NCBI GenBank assembly: GCA_016705005.1
Contig: JADIZB010000039.1
Span: 62,001-126,000, forward strand
Length of the DNA stretch: 64,000 bases
Direction of reading: 5' to 3'
Source: Bacteroidales bacterium
GTDB taxonomy: Bacteria > Bacteroidota > Bacteroidia > Bacteroidales > Lentimicrobiaceae
Position 1 is the first letter of the stretch; each line of letters starts with the position of its first letter. The position numbers and the translations under genes are program-made. This document shows positions 33,652-42,599 of this stretch, piece by piece. The notes beneath the pieces are model-generated. The model was given only the letters and a program-made list of their open reading frames with translations. It was not told the origin of the DNA and did no database searches.

Positions 33652-34399
33652 TTTCAGGATGCCTTTCCGGCTGTCATTGGTTTTTGTTTTCCCTTTCTTA
33701 TTTTCATTGCAGGGGAAAACCCAGACGCGTTACTTTACTACAATTTTTCCCGGTATATCCGTTTCGTCTCCTTTTTCCGATAAATCAGAGCTCAATCTCA
33801 GCTCTTCTGCACAATACAACACCCTGGCGCGCGAATATGATGGAACCTCCTACCCTGCTGCTTTTAATTATGTTGATTTTCAAATCGGGGCAGTATATAA
33901 ATACAATCAGCATATGCATATTGCCGCAGCCTGGTATTATCGCAATACTGACCCCGGACGTAGTTCATCATTTTCCGAAAACAGATTCTGGCAACAGGTA
34001 ACCTTCATCAGCCGAATCGGCAATCTCAGGTTTCGCAACAGGTTAAGGATGGAGGAACGGCTGATAACACGCAATGGCAGAACTGAACCCCTCAAATGGA
34101 GACTGAGGTATCAGACAGGGTTTGAAATTCCTTTACAAGGCGAAAAAACAGATATCAAAGAATTCTATGCTGTTTTACTCAATGAAGCATACTTCAGCCT
34201 AAGCAAACCCCGTTCCGCATTTTATGGAGAGAACTGGATTTCTGCATTTCTGGGTTACCGGATTTCCGCAAAAAGCAGGTTAGAGGTCGGGCCGGCATGG
34301 CAAACTCAAATCCGCAATACAGAAAAAGAGAAAAACAACTTGATTCATTTACAGGCAAATCTTTTAATACAGACTAATTTTTTAAAAAAGAACCACTAA
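33641..34399 (+). CDS. Outer-membrane beta-barrel protein, DUF2490 family
   Basis: About 252 residues. The start may be the ATG at 33641 (overlapping the preceding stop) or at 33659; both yield a signal peptide (FRLSLVFVFPFLFSLQGKTQ). The rest alternates amphipathic strands with aromatic ends (NYVDFQIGAVYKYN, MHIAAAWYYRNTDPG, LRFRNRLRMEERLI, WRLRYQTGFEIPL, ENWISAFLGYRISAKSRLEVGPAWQ), which is the DUF2490 (PF10677) outer-membrane barrel pattern of Bacteroidota. The family often has RxRxExR-type strands as here. Overlap with the PepSY-like gene suggests a joint envelope function (inference). No sorting domain. Confidence 0.75.
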   Translation: MNFSFRMPFRLSLVFVFPFLFSLQGKTQTRYFTTIFPGISVSSPFSDKSELNLSSSAQYNTLAREYDGTSYPAAFNYVDFQIGAVYKYNQHMHIAAAWYYRNTDPGRSSSFSENRFWQQVTFISRIGNLRFRNRLRMEERLITRNGRTEPLKWRLRYQTGFEIPLQGEKTDIKEFYAVLLNEAYFSLSKPRSAFYGENWISAFLGYRISAKSRLEVGPAWQTQIRNTEKEKNNLIHLQANLLIQTNFLKKNH

Positions 34400-34412
34400 A
34401 ATATTATTCCTT

Positions 34413-35369
34413 ATGAGTTACCTTCTTTTGTCCGGTGGCCTTGTTATGCTCATTTTCGGCTCAAACTGGCTGGTCGACGGAGCCTCTTCACTTGCACGCA
34501 AGCTTAACATATCAGACATCGTTATCGGACTTACGGTGGTTGCCTTCGGAACCTCCTCGCCTGAACTTGTCGTAAATCTGATAGCTTCCTTCAACGGCAA
34601 TACCGACATTGCCATTGGCAATATCCTGGGTAGCAATATTTTTAATATACTTGCGATATTGGGCATCACATCGCTGTTTCTGCCAGTTGCAGTAATGAAT
34701 AATACTGTTTGGAAAGAAATTCCATTCAGTATTCTGGCAGTTCTGATCGTTGCCTTTATAGCCAACGATGTATTGATTGACGGGTATGAAAAAAATGAAA
34801 TCTCAAGAATTGACGGACTTGTATTGCTTGGCTTCTTTTCTATTTTCATGGCATATACCTTTATCCTGGCGAAACATTCGGGTCCATTGATGGAAGTAGA
34901 AAAAGTAAGCATGTCTGTTCCAAAGTCAGGTTTGTATGTTATTGTAGGTCTGGCAGGATTGTTTTTTGGTGGGCGGTTTTTAGTTATGGGAGCCGTGGAG
35001 ATTGCACGAAATTTTGGAATGACAGAGTCAGTTATTGGTCTCACAGTTGTTGCAGCCGGGACTTCACTTCCGGAACTGGCAACAAGTATTACTGCCGCAT
35101 TAAAGAAAAACAGTGATATTGCCATTGGTAATGTCGTAGGTTCTAATATTTTTAACATTTTCTTCATCCTGGGATCCAGTGCCGTAATCAGACCACTTCC
35201 ATTTTCAACCGGATCAAATATTGATATCCTCGCGGTTCTTGCTGCAAGTTTGTTGATGTTCCTTTTCGTTTTCATGGGCAAGGGACGAAAAATTGATCGT
35301 TTCGAAGGAATTATTCTTCTTTTGTTATATGTAGCTTATACTGTCTATCTGACTGTCTTTTCAAAGTAA
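34413..35369 (+). CDS. Calcium/sodium antiporter (CaCA family, YrbG type)
   Basis: 318-residue inner-membrane cation exchanger with about ten hydrophobic helices. The two inverted alpha repeats are plain: GLTVVAFGTSSPELVVNLIAS with GNILGSNIFNILAILG in the first half, and GLTVVAAGTSLPELATSITAAL with GNVVGSNIFNIFFILG in the second. The acidic residue of GTSxPE in each repeat binds the cation. YrbG-type proteins export Ca2+ in exchange for Na+. The start is 13 bp after the DUF2490 gene, so all three genes could share one transcript. Confidence 0.95.
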   Translation: MSYLLLSGGLVMLIFGSNWLVDGASSLARKLNISDIVIGLTVVAFGTSSPELVVNLIASFNGNTDIAIGNILGSNIFNILAILGITSLFLPVAVMNNTVWKEIPFSILAVLIVAFIANDVLIDGYEKNEISRIDGLVLLGFFSIFMAYTFILAKHSGPLMEVEKVSMSVPKSGLYVIVGLAGLFFGGRFLVMGAVEIARNFGMTESVIGLTVVAAGTSLPELATSITAALKKNSDIAIGNVVGSNIFNIFFILGSSAVIRPLPFSTGSNIDILAVLAASLLMFLFVFMGKGRKIDRFEGIILLLLYVAYTVYLTVFSK

Positions 35370-35574
35370 CAAATCAAGTAGTAGCAAAATGCTATCTGCT
35401 TAGTTATTAGTTTCTTGAAAGAAAATAAAAAAGAAAAAGCCAATTGGTTTCCTGCCTGGGAAGGAGCAATGGGGTAAGACAGTTTAGGTTTTTATGCCCG
35501 AATTATCTATTTTTGTTGCAGGATGCTCATCGTCTGGCAATAATTCCAGAAATTAACATATAAATAACGCTACC

Positions 35575-37128
35575 ATGTTCACACAAAACGACCTCCGGCA
35601 ATTTCAGGCAAAAGGAATCGATGTCAAAGTCATTGAACAGCAGATAGATCATTTCAAATCCGGATTTCCTTTTGTTGAACTAATAGCCCCGGCAACCATA
35701 AGCAATGGGTTAAAAACTTTTTCCGATGCCGATGCCGATAAACTCATGCTCTTTTACGATAAAAATTATGAAGATTTCGAGATCCTGAAGTTTGTGCCGG
35801 CATCCGGTGCGGCCAGCCGTATGTTTAAAACCCTTTTCGAATTCAGGGAGAAATATACTTCTGCATCAGGTTCAGATAATCTACTGGAGCTTGACAAAGG
35901 GTTTAACTCAGCCTATAATTTCATGACAAACATCAGAAAATTTGCCTTTTTTGATGACCTTGGTAAAGTTATGGCTGATAATGGGCTGAGCATTGAAAAC
36001 TGCCTAAACGAAAAAGATTACACCAGCATCATAGATTTCCTGCTTGAAGATAAAGGACTTGGATATGCCGCTCTTCCCAAAGCCATGCTCAAGTTTCACA
36101 GTTACAGCGATGGTCCGCGCCTGGCCATGGAAGAACACCTTGTTGAAGGTGCAAACTACGGGCAGAACAATGATGGCAGGGTTGCCGTTCACTTTACAGT
36201 ATCCCCTGAACATGCCGACCGGTTCATCGAAGAAATCAACAAGGTGAAGGATAAATATGAAGAACTGTTCGACGTAATCTATGAACTTACTTTTTCAATT
36301 CAGAAATCTTCCACTGATACCATCGCTGTTGATTCAAAAAATAAACCCTTCAGAAATGAAGATGAAAGCATTGTATTCCGTCCAGGCGGACATGGCGCTT
36401 TGATTGAGAACCTGAACGACCGGGAAGGTGAAATCATTTTTATCAAGAACATCGATAATATTGTCCCCGATCGACTTAAAGACCAGACCTATCGATACAA
36501 AAGGGTCATCGGTGGATATCTCATCGAACTGAGAAACAAGATATTCGATTACCTTGAGAAACTGGAAGATGGGAATATAGCTGACAACGAACTGAATAAA
36601 ATCATCTCGTTTGCCAAGGAAAAACTCTTTCTCATTCCCGGACCGGATTTTGATGAGATGTCACAGATCGAAAAAGTAGACTACCTGTACAACAAACTGA
36701 ACCGCCCTATCAGGATTTGCGGGATGGTTAGAAATGAAGGCGAACCTGGTGGAGGACCATTCTGGATAAAAAATACTGAAGGGGAAGTTTCACTCCAGAT
36801 CGTGGAATCTTCACAGATTGACCTTGAAAACCCTGTGCAAAAAGAGATTTTCAGCAAATCAACTCACTTTAATCCTGTTGACCTTGTCTGCTACGTTCGT
36901 GATTTTAACGATGAACAGTTTGATCTGCGCGAATTCGTTGACCCGTCAACCGGATTTATCTCCGTTAAATCAAAAGATGGCCGTGAATTGAAAGCACAGG
37001 AACTTCCCGGACTCTGGAACGGAGCAATGGCTGATTGGATCACCGTTTTTGTAGAAGTCCCGATCATTACTTTCAATCCGGTTAAGACAGTAAATGACCT
37101 TCTACGAAAAGAACATCAACCTGCATGA
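35575..37128 (+). CDS. DUF4301 family protein with nucleotidyltransferase-like motifs
   Basis: 517 residues, cytoplasmic (no signal). The family is DUF4301 (PF14134), found mostly in Bacteroidota. Two segments recall UDP-sugar pyrophosphorylases: KFVPASGAASRMFKTLFEF near residue 80, in the place of the glycine-rich nucleotide loop, and FRPGGHGALIENLND followed by IIFIKNIDNIVPD near residue 265, like the PGGHG and NxDN metal-binding elements of that fold. PKAMLKFH and EEHLVEGANYG lie between them, where sugar pyrophosphorylases have a PKG..PFH-like Lys and an E(Y/H) element. A C-terminal GMVRNEGEPGGGPFW block is strongly conserved-looking. A GT-A nucleotidyltransferase role is inference. The stop overlaps the next start (ATGA). 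Confidence 0.82.
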   Translation: MFTQNDLRQFQAKGIDVKVIEQQIDHFKSGFPFVELIAPATISNGLKTFSDADADKLMLFYDKNYEDFEILKFVPASGAASRMFKTLFEFREKYTSASGSDNLLELDKGFNSAYNFMTNIRKFAFFDDLGKVMADNGLSIENCLNEKDYTSIIDFLLEDKGLGYAALPKAMLKFHSYSDGPRLAMEEHLVEGANYGQNNDGRVAVHFTVSPEHADRFIEEINKVKDKYEELFDVIYELTFSIQKSSTDTIAVDSKNKPFRNEDESIVFRPGGHGALIENLNDREGEIIFIKNIDNIVPDRLKDQTYRYKRVIGGYLIELRNKIFDYLEKLEDGNIADNELNKIISFAKEKLFLIPGPDFDEMSQIEKVDYLYNKLNRPIRICGMVRNEGEPGGGPFWIKNTEGEVSLQIVESSQIDLENPVQKEIFSKSTHFNPVDLVCYVRDFNDEQFDLREFVDPSTGFISVKSKDGRELKAQELPGLWNGAMADWITVFVEVPIITFNPVKTVNDLLRKEHQPA

Positions 37129-37355
37129 GTTCGACATTTCCTGAAATTTCAGCTCAAATACCTGTAGCAGATCTTATTGTGGCTTACCCATTTTCAATCT
37201 CATTTCTTGCTTCCAGGAATCTGCATTGTATTATTTGCGGTGAACCTGTATGGGGCACCCTTGAAGAACTTGCCAGGGATAAGCATATCACCGGTGAACA
37301 ACTTGCTGAAATAATCGAAGATCTCAAAACAGAAGCCGGGAAGATCTCACGATGA
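37125..37355 (+). CDS. DUF1858 domain protein (small redox-type CxxC protein)
   Basis: 76 residues forming one DUF1858 helical domain: IPVADLIVAYPFSISFLASRNLHCIICGEPVWGTLEELARDK. Cys35 and Cys38 form a CxxC pair in HCIICGE where family members often have HCxGC, a possible disulfide or metal site. The domain occurs alone or fused to hybrid-cluster and DUF438 proteins; its function is unproven. ATGA overlap with the DUF4301 gene makes the two translationally coupled. Convergent with pdxH, only 5 bp apart. Confidence 0.82.
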   Translation: MSSTFPEISAQIPVADLIVAYPFSISFLASRNLHCIICGEPVWGTLEELARDKHITGEQLAEIIEDLKTEAGKISR

Positions 37356-37360
37356 ACCGA

Positions 37361-37999
37361 TTAGGGTGCCAATCGCTCCCTTGACCAGTCTCCTTCTGAT
37401 TTTTTGCGGTACCTGATTCTGTCGTGTAACCTGCCGGGCCTCCCCTGCCAGAATTCTATCGTTTCAGGATTAACTAAAAATCCACCCCAGTAATCAGGCC
37501 TGGAGATCTCAGCAGTCCCGAATTTTTCTGCGGCATGGTCAACAAGTTTTTCAAGCTCCTCCCTGCCGGAGATAACACGGCTCTGAGGTGAGACCAGGGC
37601 ACTCAACCTGCTTTCAAACGGCCTCGACAAAAAATACAGGTCAGATATACGACGATCAGTTTTCGTGACCGTGCCTTCAATCCTGACCTGGCGTTCAAGT
37701 TGTGGCCAGAAAAATAATAAAGAGGCATGTGGGTTTAGCTTTAAGTGTTCACCTTTCATGCTTTCATAATTTGTAAAAAACACAAACTGATCATGCTCTA
37801 TAGATTTCAGCAAAACTATCCGCGATGATGGCTTGCCAGCTGATGAAACAGTTGAAAGTGACATTGCGGTTGGTTCTGATATATCAGCTTGTATAGCCTC
37901 ATCAAGCCATTTCCGAAAAAAAACAACAGGATCATCGCCGGAATCAGCTTCATCCAACCGGTTCCTTTTGTAATCCTGCCTCAGGTCTCCTAAATTCAT
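37361..37999 (-). CDS. pdxH: Pyridoxamine 5'-phosphate oxidase
   Basis: FMN-dependent oxidase of 212 residues that makes pyridoxal 5'-phosphate from pyridoxine or pyridoxamine phosphate, the last salvage step for the cofactor of SerC and other enzymes. Family signatures: DPVVFFRKWLDEAI, AMSLSTVSSAGKPSSRIVLLK, FVFFTNYESMKGEHL (FMN), FFWPQLERQVRIEG, and the C-terminal PDYWGGFLVNPETIEFWQGRP, with RLHDRIRYR and a terminal RLAP ending as in E. coli PdxH. The length is normal. It converges with the DUF1858 gene. Confidence 0.98.
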   Translation of the reverse strand: MNLGDLRQDYKRNRLDEADSGDDPVVFFRKWLDEAIQADISEPTAMSLSTVSSAGKPSSRIVLLKSIEHDQFVFFTNYESMKGEHLKLNPHASLLFFWPQLERQVRIEGTVTKTDRRISDLYFLSRPFESRLSALVSPQSRVISGREELEKLVDHAAEKFGTAEISRPDYWGGFLVNPETIEFWQGRPGRLHDRIRYRKKSEGDWSRERLAP

Positions 38000-38067
38000 A
38001 TTGCTTTTTTTATCTTAACAAGACAGAATGGAAACTGTTCAGATTTTAACAAAACGGATTAATCTGA

Positions 38068-38075
38068 TAACTTTG
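38068..38075 (+). promoter_or_regulatory. -7 element before the DUF1684 gene
   Basis: TAACTTTG fits TAnnTTTG and lies 19 bp before the ATG at 38095; the -33 partner is not clear. Confidence 0.35.
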
Positions 38076-38094
38076 CAATTAAAACCAAACTGAT

Positions 38095-38724
38095 ATGCGT
38101 TTAAAAGCCATTCTGATATCACTGATACTGATGACCTCATCCACAGCCGGAGTTTTCTCACAAACAGCTGCAGCAGGTAAAAATTACAGGAAAGAGATTC
38201 TGAAGGAAAGAAAGAAGAATGACAGGGATTTTAAGCAAGCCGATAATTCACCGCTCGATCCCAAATACAAAACTGATTTCAAAGGACTCGAATATTTCAG
38301 CATCGCTCCTGAATGGGTTCTGAATGCCACCCTGGTTCCTTACACCAATCCGGATACGATAAAAATGAAGACGACTACCGAAAGATTGCCACTTTATCTG
38401 GTTTATGGCAAAGCATATTTTTCGATTAACGGAAAAGAGTTCAACCTTACAGTATTCAGAAATATAAGCCTGATGACGAAGCCCGGCTATGAAGACTACC
38501 TGTTTGTCCCGTTTACTGATCAAACCTCCGGAAATGAAAGCTATGGTGGTGGCAGATACATTGATTCAAGAATAACCGAAGGCAATCAGATTCTTATCGA
38601 TTTCAACAAGGCGTACAACCCATACTGTGTTTATAGCAAAAAATACAGCTGCCCAATACCTCCTGCCGAAAACTATCTTGATATCAGGGTTACTGCCGGG
38701 GTAAAAGACTTTCATCACAAATAG
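38095..38724 (+). CDS. Secreted DUF1684 family protein
   Basis: 209 residues with signal peptide MRLKAILISLILMTSSTAGVF, cleavage before QTA. The mature part is DUF1684 (PF07920): NYRKEILKERKKNDRDFK, SPLDPKYKTDFKGLEYFSI, LPLYLVYGKAYFSINGKEFNL, DYLFVPFTDQTSGNESYGGGRYID, IDFNKAYNPYCVYSKKYSCPIPP. The TSG..YGGGRY and DFN.AYNPYC..... CP.PP motifs are the strongest conserved parts of the family and suggest an active or binding site. Function is unknown in the literature I know. Confidence 0.88.
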   Translation: MRLKAILISLILMTSSTAGVFSQTAAAGKNYRKEILKERKKNDRDFKQADNSPLDPKYKTDFKGLEYFSIAPEWVLNATLVPYTNPDTIKMKTTTERLPLYLVYGKAYFSINGKEFNLTVFRNISLMTKPGYEDYLFVPFTDQTSGNESYGGGRYIDSRITEGNQILIDFNKAYNPYCVYSKKYSCPIPPAENYLDIRVTAGVKDFHHK

Positions 38725-38802
38725 AGGCTCATCTTTACCTTTCATACAACATTTCGGGAAATTCCCGGTTAGAATATAAAATTACGGAATAGTCACTGGC
38801 AG

Positions 38803-39549
38803 ATGGCAAACAGATCAAGAATCAAAAAAATGATCCCGGCGCTGATTTTAATCCTGGCAATGGTGCATCCGGCTTTTGCTCAGCCTTATCGTATCAGGGA
38901 ACAATGGTACATAGGTGCAAAAGTTGGTATGGTATCTTTTTTTGGAGATCTCAGCATTCATGATTTTGACCCGGTCAGTAAATTCACCGACGAAAGTGAT
39001 CTGGCATGGGGAATCCTGGCTGGGAAAAGTCTGAACAGGATTTTCGACCTTAAAGTCAGCCTGATCTCGGGGGCTATGAAAGGTTCAAATCCATCTATGG
39101 ATATGTACTTCAGCAACAGATTCAGTGAAATAAGTACCGGTACTTCGATTGATATTACCCGTCTGATCTGGCCTCAGACAGTCTCAAGATTCCATGTTAC
39201 AGCTGAACTGGCCTTCGGTGGCATCACATACAGATCAATAAAATACCGGCAATCGGATGATACTTACCTTTCGTCGGTAGGGTACACATCTTCAAGGGAG
39301 GTTACCGGATCAGCAAAAACAGCATTTGTGTTCCCTCTGGGTATCGGCGCGGGATACCGGGTCAGCAATCACTGGGTGATATCAGCTGAACTTCTTTACC
39401 GACTTCATAATACAGATCTTCTGGATTCACAGGTTGGTTCTACAGGTATAAGTGACCGTTACTCATATACTTCAATCGGTCTCATTTATATCCTGTTTCC
39501 GGTCAAACAAAACAGGATTAAAGCAGATGAGTGTCCCCGCTGGTATTAA
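38803..39549 (+). CDS. Outer-membrane beta-barrel protein
   Basis: 248 residues. Signal peptide MANRSRIKKMIPALILILAM..AFAQ, then a small eight-stranded-type barrel: WYIGAKVGMVSFFGDLS at the start (GAKVGMxxFFGDL is a common Bacteroidota barrel opening), FDLKVSLISGAMKGS, FHVTAELAFGGITYRS, FVFPLGIGAGYRVSNHWVISAELLYRL, and YSYTSIGLIYILFPV near the end. Unlike most barrels the chain continues ~13 polar residues after the last strand. Porin, receptor or structural role not determined. Confidence 0.75.
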   Translation: MANRSRIKKMIPALILILAMVHPAFAQPYRIREQWYIGAKVGMVSFFGDLSIHDFDPVSKFTDESDLAWGILAGKSLNRIFDLKVSLISGAMKGSNPSMDMYFSNRFSEISTGTSIDITRLIWPQTVSRFHVTAELAFGGITYRSIKYRQSDDTYLSSVGYTSSREVTGSAKTAFVFPLGIGAGYRVSNHWVISAELLYRLHNTDLLDSQVGSTGISDRYSYTSIGLIYILFPVKQNRIKADECPRWY

Positions 39550-39629
39550 ACATCTTACGTTTCTTGAAATAAGCAGGAACTCCCTGAATAAATCAATCAG
39601 GTCTGTCACCTTGTCGTAAAAACCAGAAA

Positions 39630-40532
39630 CTAAAAGCTATTCCCTGCTGAAAGATCATTAACCAGAAGATTGATCCTGCCGATAATTTCCTGATTCTTTT
39701 TGTTTTCAGTTTCAGCCTGAGTCCTCAATTTGCCAGCCAGGTTAATAAGGCTGTTCCTCTCATCCAGAAGGGATTTTACCATTTGCTTCAGATCATCCGG
39801 ATTATCAGGTAACTCTGCTTTTGCAACGATATCAGAAGATAACGGAAAATGCCCACCTTCGCCGGCTTCAGTAATCTTCCTGAGATGTTGATTTTCCTTC
39901 TCAAGTGTTTCGCATTTTTGCTGAAGGGAGAGCAGGCGAACCTGATTGCTTTCCATCCCTTTCTCAAGTTCCTCACGAAAATCAACTTCACGCTGCTTAA
40001 GTTTACGTATTTCAGCATCAAGCGATTCAAGCTGATGCAGACTCTCTTCAAAACCGGCTGCAGATTGGTCGAGTTCAGCTCTGATTTTTTTTAGCTTACC
40101 AACCCTGTTGATCAAAATAAACAAAAACAAGAAAAGTACCAGGGTAAGCGATGCTATAGCTATTTTGAAATAAAGAAAGAATGCTTTATCCTTACTTGAC
40201 TGTTGATGCAGATCATCATACTTAAGCTGAAGTTCATGAAATCTGACTTCAATATCATTTAGATCTGAGATTACAACAGAATCTGCTGAAATTTTCAGGT
40301 TTAGCGCATCAATCACCTGTTGGTCACGCCTCACAACCTGATCCAGATTATCAGAAATCCTTTTCAGGTTCAACCAGGTATTTATCCTCATTGTATCACG
40401 GATAGATCTGTATTTCCGGTAAAAATACTCCCGTTCAGCCATGTTGAGTGAATCGGCCAGAGCAACCTGTCCTTTAACATTGTTGAAAGGCTGCACCAAC
40501 ATGATTAAGGCAGCAAAAATAAATTTTTTCAT
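39630..40532 (-). CDS. Membrane-anchored coiled-coil protein of unknown function
   Basis: 300 residues from the ATG at 40532 (the upstream start is a TTG). Signal peptide or N-terminal anchor MKKFIFAALIMLVQPFNNV, an alpha-helical periplasmic segment of ~105 residues, one transmembrane helix near 135-153 (FKIAIASLTLVLFLFLFILI), then a long cytoplasmic coiled coil (KLKKIRAELDQSAAGFEESLHQLESLDAEIRKLKQREVDF is one stretch of it) up to about residue 230 and a short helical C terminus. No catalytic domain. The layout is like TPR-less sensor stubs or structural scaffolds. Function not assigned. Confidence 0.75.
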   Translation of the reverse strand: MKKFIFAALIMLVQPFNNVKGQVALADSLNMAEREYFYRKYRSIRDTMRINTWLNLKRISDNLDQVVRRDQQVIDALNLKISADSVVISDLNDIEVRFHELQLKYDDLHQQSSKDKAFFLYFKIAIASLTLVLFLFLFILINRVGKLKKIRAELDQSAAGFEESLHQLESLDAEIRKLKQREVDFREELEKGMESNQVRLLSLQQKCETLEKENQHLRKITEAGEGGHFPLSSDIVAKAELPDNPDDLKQMVKSLLDERNSLINLAGKLRTQAETENKKNQEIIGRINLLVNDLSAGNSF

Positions 40533-40644
40533 TGCGGATATTGAATTTACAAAATTAAACAATAAACCCTACGCATCTTAAAGGGTGGCCTGTTTTTTGG
40601 ATATCTGCATTCGGTTTACTGATTTACATGATTACTTTTTTAGG

Positions 40645-40652
40645 TAAGTTTG
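40645..40652 (+). promoter_or_regulatory. -7 element before the TlpA-like gene
   Basis: TAAGTTTG matches TAnnTTTG, 35 bp before the ATG at 40687; the -33 region is only T-rich. Confidence 0.35.
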
Positions 40653-40686
40653 CATTATAGTAATACGCAGCATAAATCGAAGTCAA

Positions 40687-42114
40687 ATGCCCAATCGCAA
40701 TTTATTGATGATATTAACCATTCTGCTATTTTCAGCCAGTCTGGTTTCAGCTCAGAAAGCCTACAAAATCAACATCCAGATTGAGGGATTGAAAGACAGC
40801 CTTATCCTTCTGGCCCACTACAGCGGAGACAAGCAACTTGTAGCTGACACAGCCTTCAGATCAAAGGAAAATAATTATACGTTCACTGGTTCGGTGTCGT
40901 TGCCTGAAGGAATGTACTTTATTGCCGGATCAAACAAGAATAAATTATTTGACTTCATTGTATCAGGAAAACAGGAATTTACGATTACAGGTAAGAAAGA
41001 AAAGTTACCTGCCAGTCTGGGGATTAAAAACAGTAATGAAAATCAGATTTTCTTTGATTATGTCCGGTTTCTCTCAGAAAAACAAAAACAACAGTTGAAA
41101 CTGGTTGAACTCAAGAAGAAATTTGCTGATGGATCTGATTCAGCAAAGGTTGCTGATAACCAGATATTATTGCTCAACGAAGAAGTGAAACGATACATAG
41201 ACGGGATTATTAATTCGAATAAAGGTAGTTTCATTGCACTTTTCCTGAAATCGATGCAAGACCCGGAAATACCTAAAGCACCGGTATTAAATAATGGAAG
41301 AACCGATTCAACTTTCACTTTCCGCTATTATAAGGCTCATTTCTGGGATAACATTGATCTTTCAGATGACCGGTTGGTCCGTTCACCCTTTCTTCATACA
41401 AAAGTTGACCAATATCTCACTAAACTGACCTCCCCGGCACCTGATTCACTAATCATCGCCATTGATGATTTATTCAGGCGGGCAGGCAATAATGAAGCAA
41501 CCTTTAAATACCTGATGTGGTATTTAACCATCAAGTATGAGAGTTCCGAGATCATGGGTTATGATGCCATCTTTGTTCATCTGGTTGATACGTACTACAA
41601 GGACCCGAAAATGCACTGGATGAATCCTACAGTGAAGGAAAACCTGATTAAACGTGCAAACACTCTCCGCCCCATTCTGATCGGTAAGGATGCTCCTGAC
41701 ATGATTTTGCTCGATACAACCCGGATGCCGGTATCATTGCATAAAGTCCCGGCTGAATACACCATCATCTATTTCTGGGATCCGGATTGCAGCCATTGCA
41801 AGAAGGAAACACCACTTCTTGTCGATTTCTATAACCTGAATAAACTCCATTTCAACCTGGAAGTCTATGCAGTTTGTATGGATACATCATGGGTGGATAT
41901 GAAAAAGTATATTCATCAGAACAAAACCAACTGGATCAATGTGAACGGTTTTTATAGTATGACTCCAGATTTCAGGGATTTGTACGATGTTCACAGCACA
42001 CCGGTAATGTACCTTTTAGACCGGAATAAGAAGATTATCGCAAAAAGGGTTTTAACCGAGAGGATGGCTGAAATTCTGTCAATCAAAACAAAGAAAGAAG
42101 TTATAAAAAAATAG
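40687..42114 (+). CDS. TlpA-type thioredoxin-fold protein with DUF4369/DUF5106-like N-terminal region
   Basis: 475-residue exported thiol-disulfide protein. Signal peptide MPNRNLLMILTILLFSASLV..AQ, DUF4369-like beta domain at ~25-115 (IEGLKDSLILLAHYSGDKQLVADT), a helical DUF5106-like middle (~120-320), and a C-terminal thioredoxin domain. The domain begins GKDAPDMILLDTT and has the redox site Cys368-Ser-His-Cys371 in YFWDPDCSHCKKETP and the cis-Pro in HSTPVMYLLD. Proteins of this layout are frequent in Bacteroidota and are thought to reduce periplasmic disulfides, but their partners are seldom known. It is followed by a strong bidirectional terminator. Confidence 0.9.
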   Translation: MPNRNLLMILTILLFSASLVSAQKAYKINIQIEGLKDSLILLAHYSGDKQLVADTAFRSKENNYTFTGSVSLPEGMYFIAGSNKNKLFDFIVSGKQEFTITGKKEKLPASLGIKNSNENQIFFDYVRFLSEKQKQQLKLVELKKKFADGSDSAKVADNQILLLNEEVKRYIDGIINSNKGSFIALFLKSMQDPEIPKAPVLNNGRTDSTFTFRYYKAHFWDNIDLSDDRLVRSPFLHTKVDQYLTKLTSPAPDSLIIAIDDLFRRAGNNEATFKYLMWYLTIKYESSEIMGYDAIFVHLVDTYYKDPKMHWMNPTVKENLIKRANTLRPILIGKDAPDMILLDTTRMPVSLHKVPAEYTIIYFWDPDCSHCKKETPLLVDFYNLNKLHFNLEVYAVCMDTSWVDMKKYIHQNKTNWINVNGFYSMTPDFRDLYDVHSTPVMYLLDRNKKIIAKRVLTERMAEILSIKTKKEVIKK

Positions 42115-42121
42115 GTTAAAC

Positions 42122-42152
42122 AAAAAAGCCACCGAAAAACGGTGGCTTTTTT
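42122..42152. terminator. Bidirectional intrinsic terminator
   Basis: Stem AAAAAAGCCACCG/CGGTGGCTTTTTT with a 5-base loop between two convergent genes (TlpA-like on plus, rplT on minus). The A/T tracts on both sides make it work in both directions. Confidence 0.93.
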
Positions 42153-42167
42153 GTTTAATGAAACCAT

Positions 42168-42515
42168 TTAATTTTTCACTGCATCCACAATCGCTTTGAA
42201 AGCTACCGGGTGATTCATAGCCAGGTCAGCTAATACTTTACGATCGAGGTTGATATTCTTCTGCTTCAGTTTACCCATAAATACAGAATAAGACATATCA
42301 AATTGTCTTACCCCTGCATTGATACGGGTTATCCACAAACTACGGAAATTGCGTCTTTTCTGGCGTCTGTCGCGGTATGCATACACCATGCCTTTTTCAT
42401 ATGCATTTTTGGCAACCGTCCAAACATTTTTCCTCCTGCCAAACTGTCCCTTGACAGCTTTCAGGATTTTTTTTCTGCGTGCCCTGGAGGCAACTGCGTT
42501 TACTGATCTTGGCAT
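42168..42515 (-). CDS. rplT: 50S ribosomal protein L20
   Basis: 115-residue L20, an early 23S rRNA-binding assembly protein. MPRSVNAVASRARRKKILK, GQFGRRKNVWTVAKNAY, YRDRRQKRRNFRSLWITRINAG and the C-terminal LDRKVLADLAMNHPVAFKAIV cover the family. Last gene of the thrS-infC-rpmI-rplT unit. In other bacteria L20 represses its own operon by binding the mRNA; no such leader could be identified here by eye. Confidence 0.99.
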   Translation of the reverse strand: MPRSVNAVASRARRKKILKAVKGQFGRRKNVWTVAKNAYEKGMVYAYRDRRQKRRNFRSLWITRINAGVRQFDMSYSVFMGKLKQKNINLDRKVLADLAMNHPVAFKAIVDAVKN

Positions 42516-42599
42516 TTTGTTTTTGTTTTTCGCTTTCGCGTTCCTTTATCACAAAGGACTCTTTGGTGCAGAAAGCAAGGGTTAATAAATTAACACGGT

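Noticed and set aside
34418..35281. 287-residue open frame on the strand opposite the Ca/Na antiporter
   Set aside because: Lies entirely antisense to a confidently identified transporter gene, has no family motifs, and is a by-product of its codon usage.
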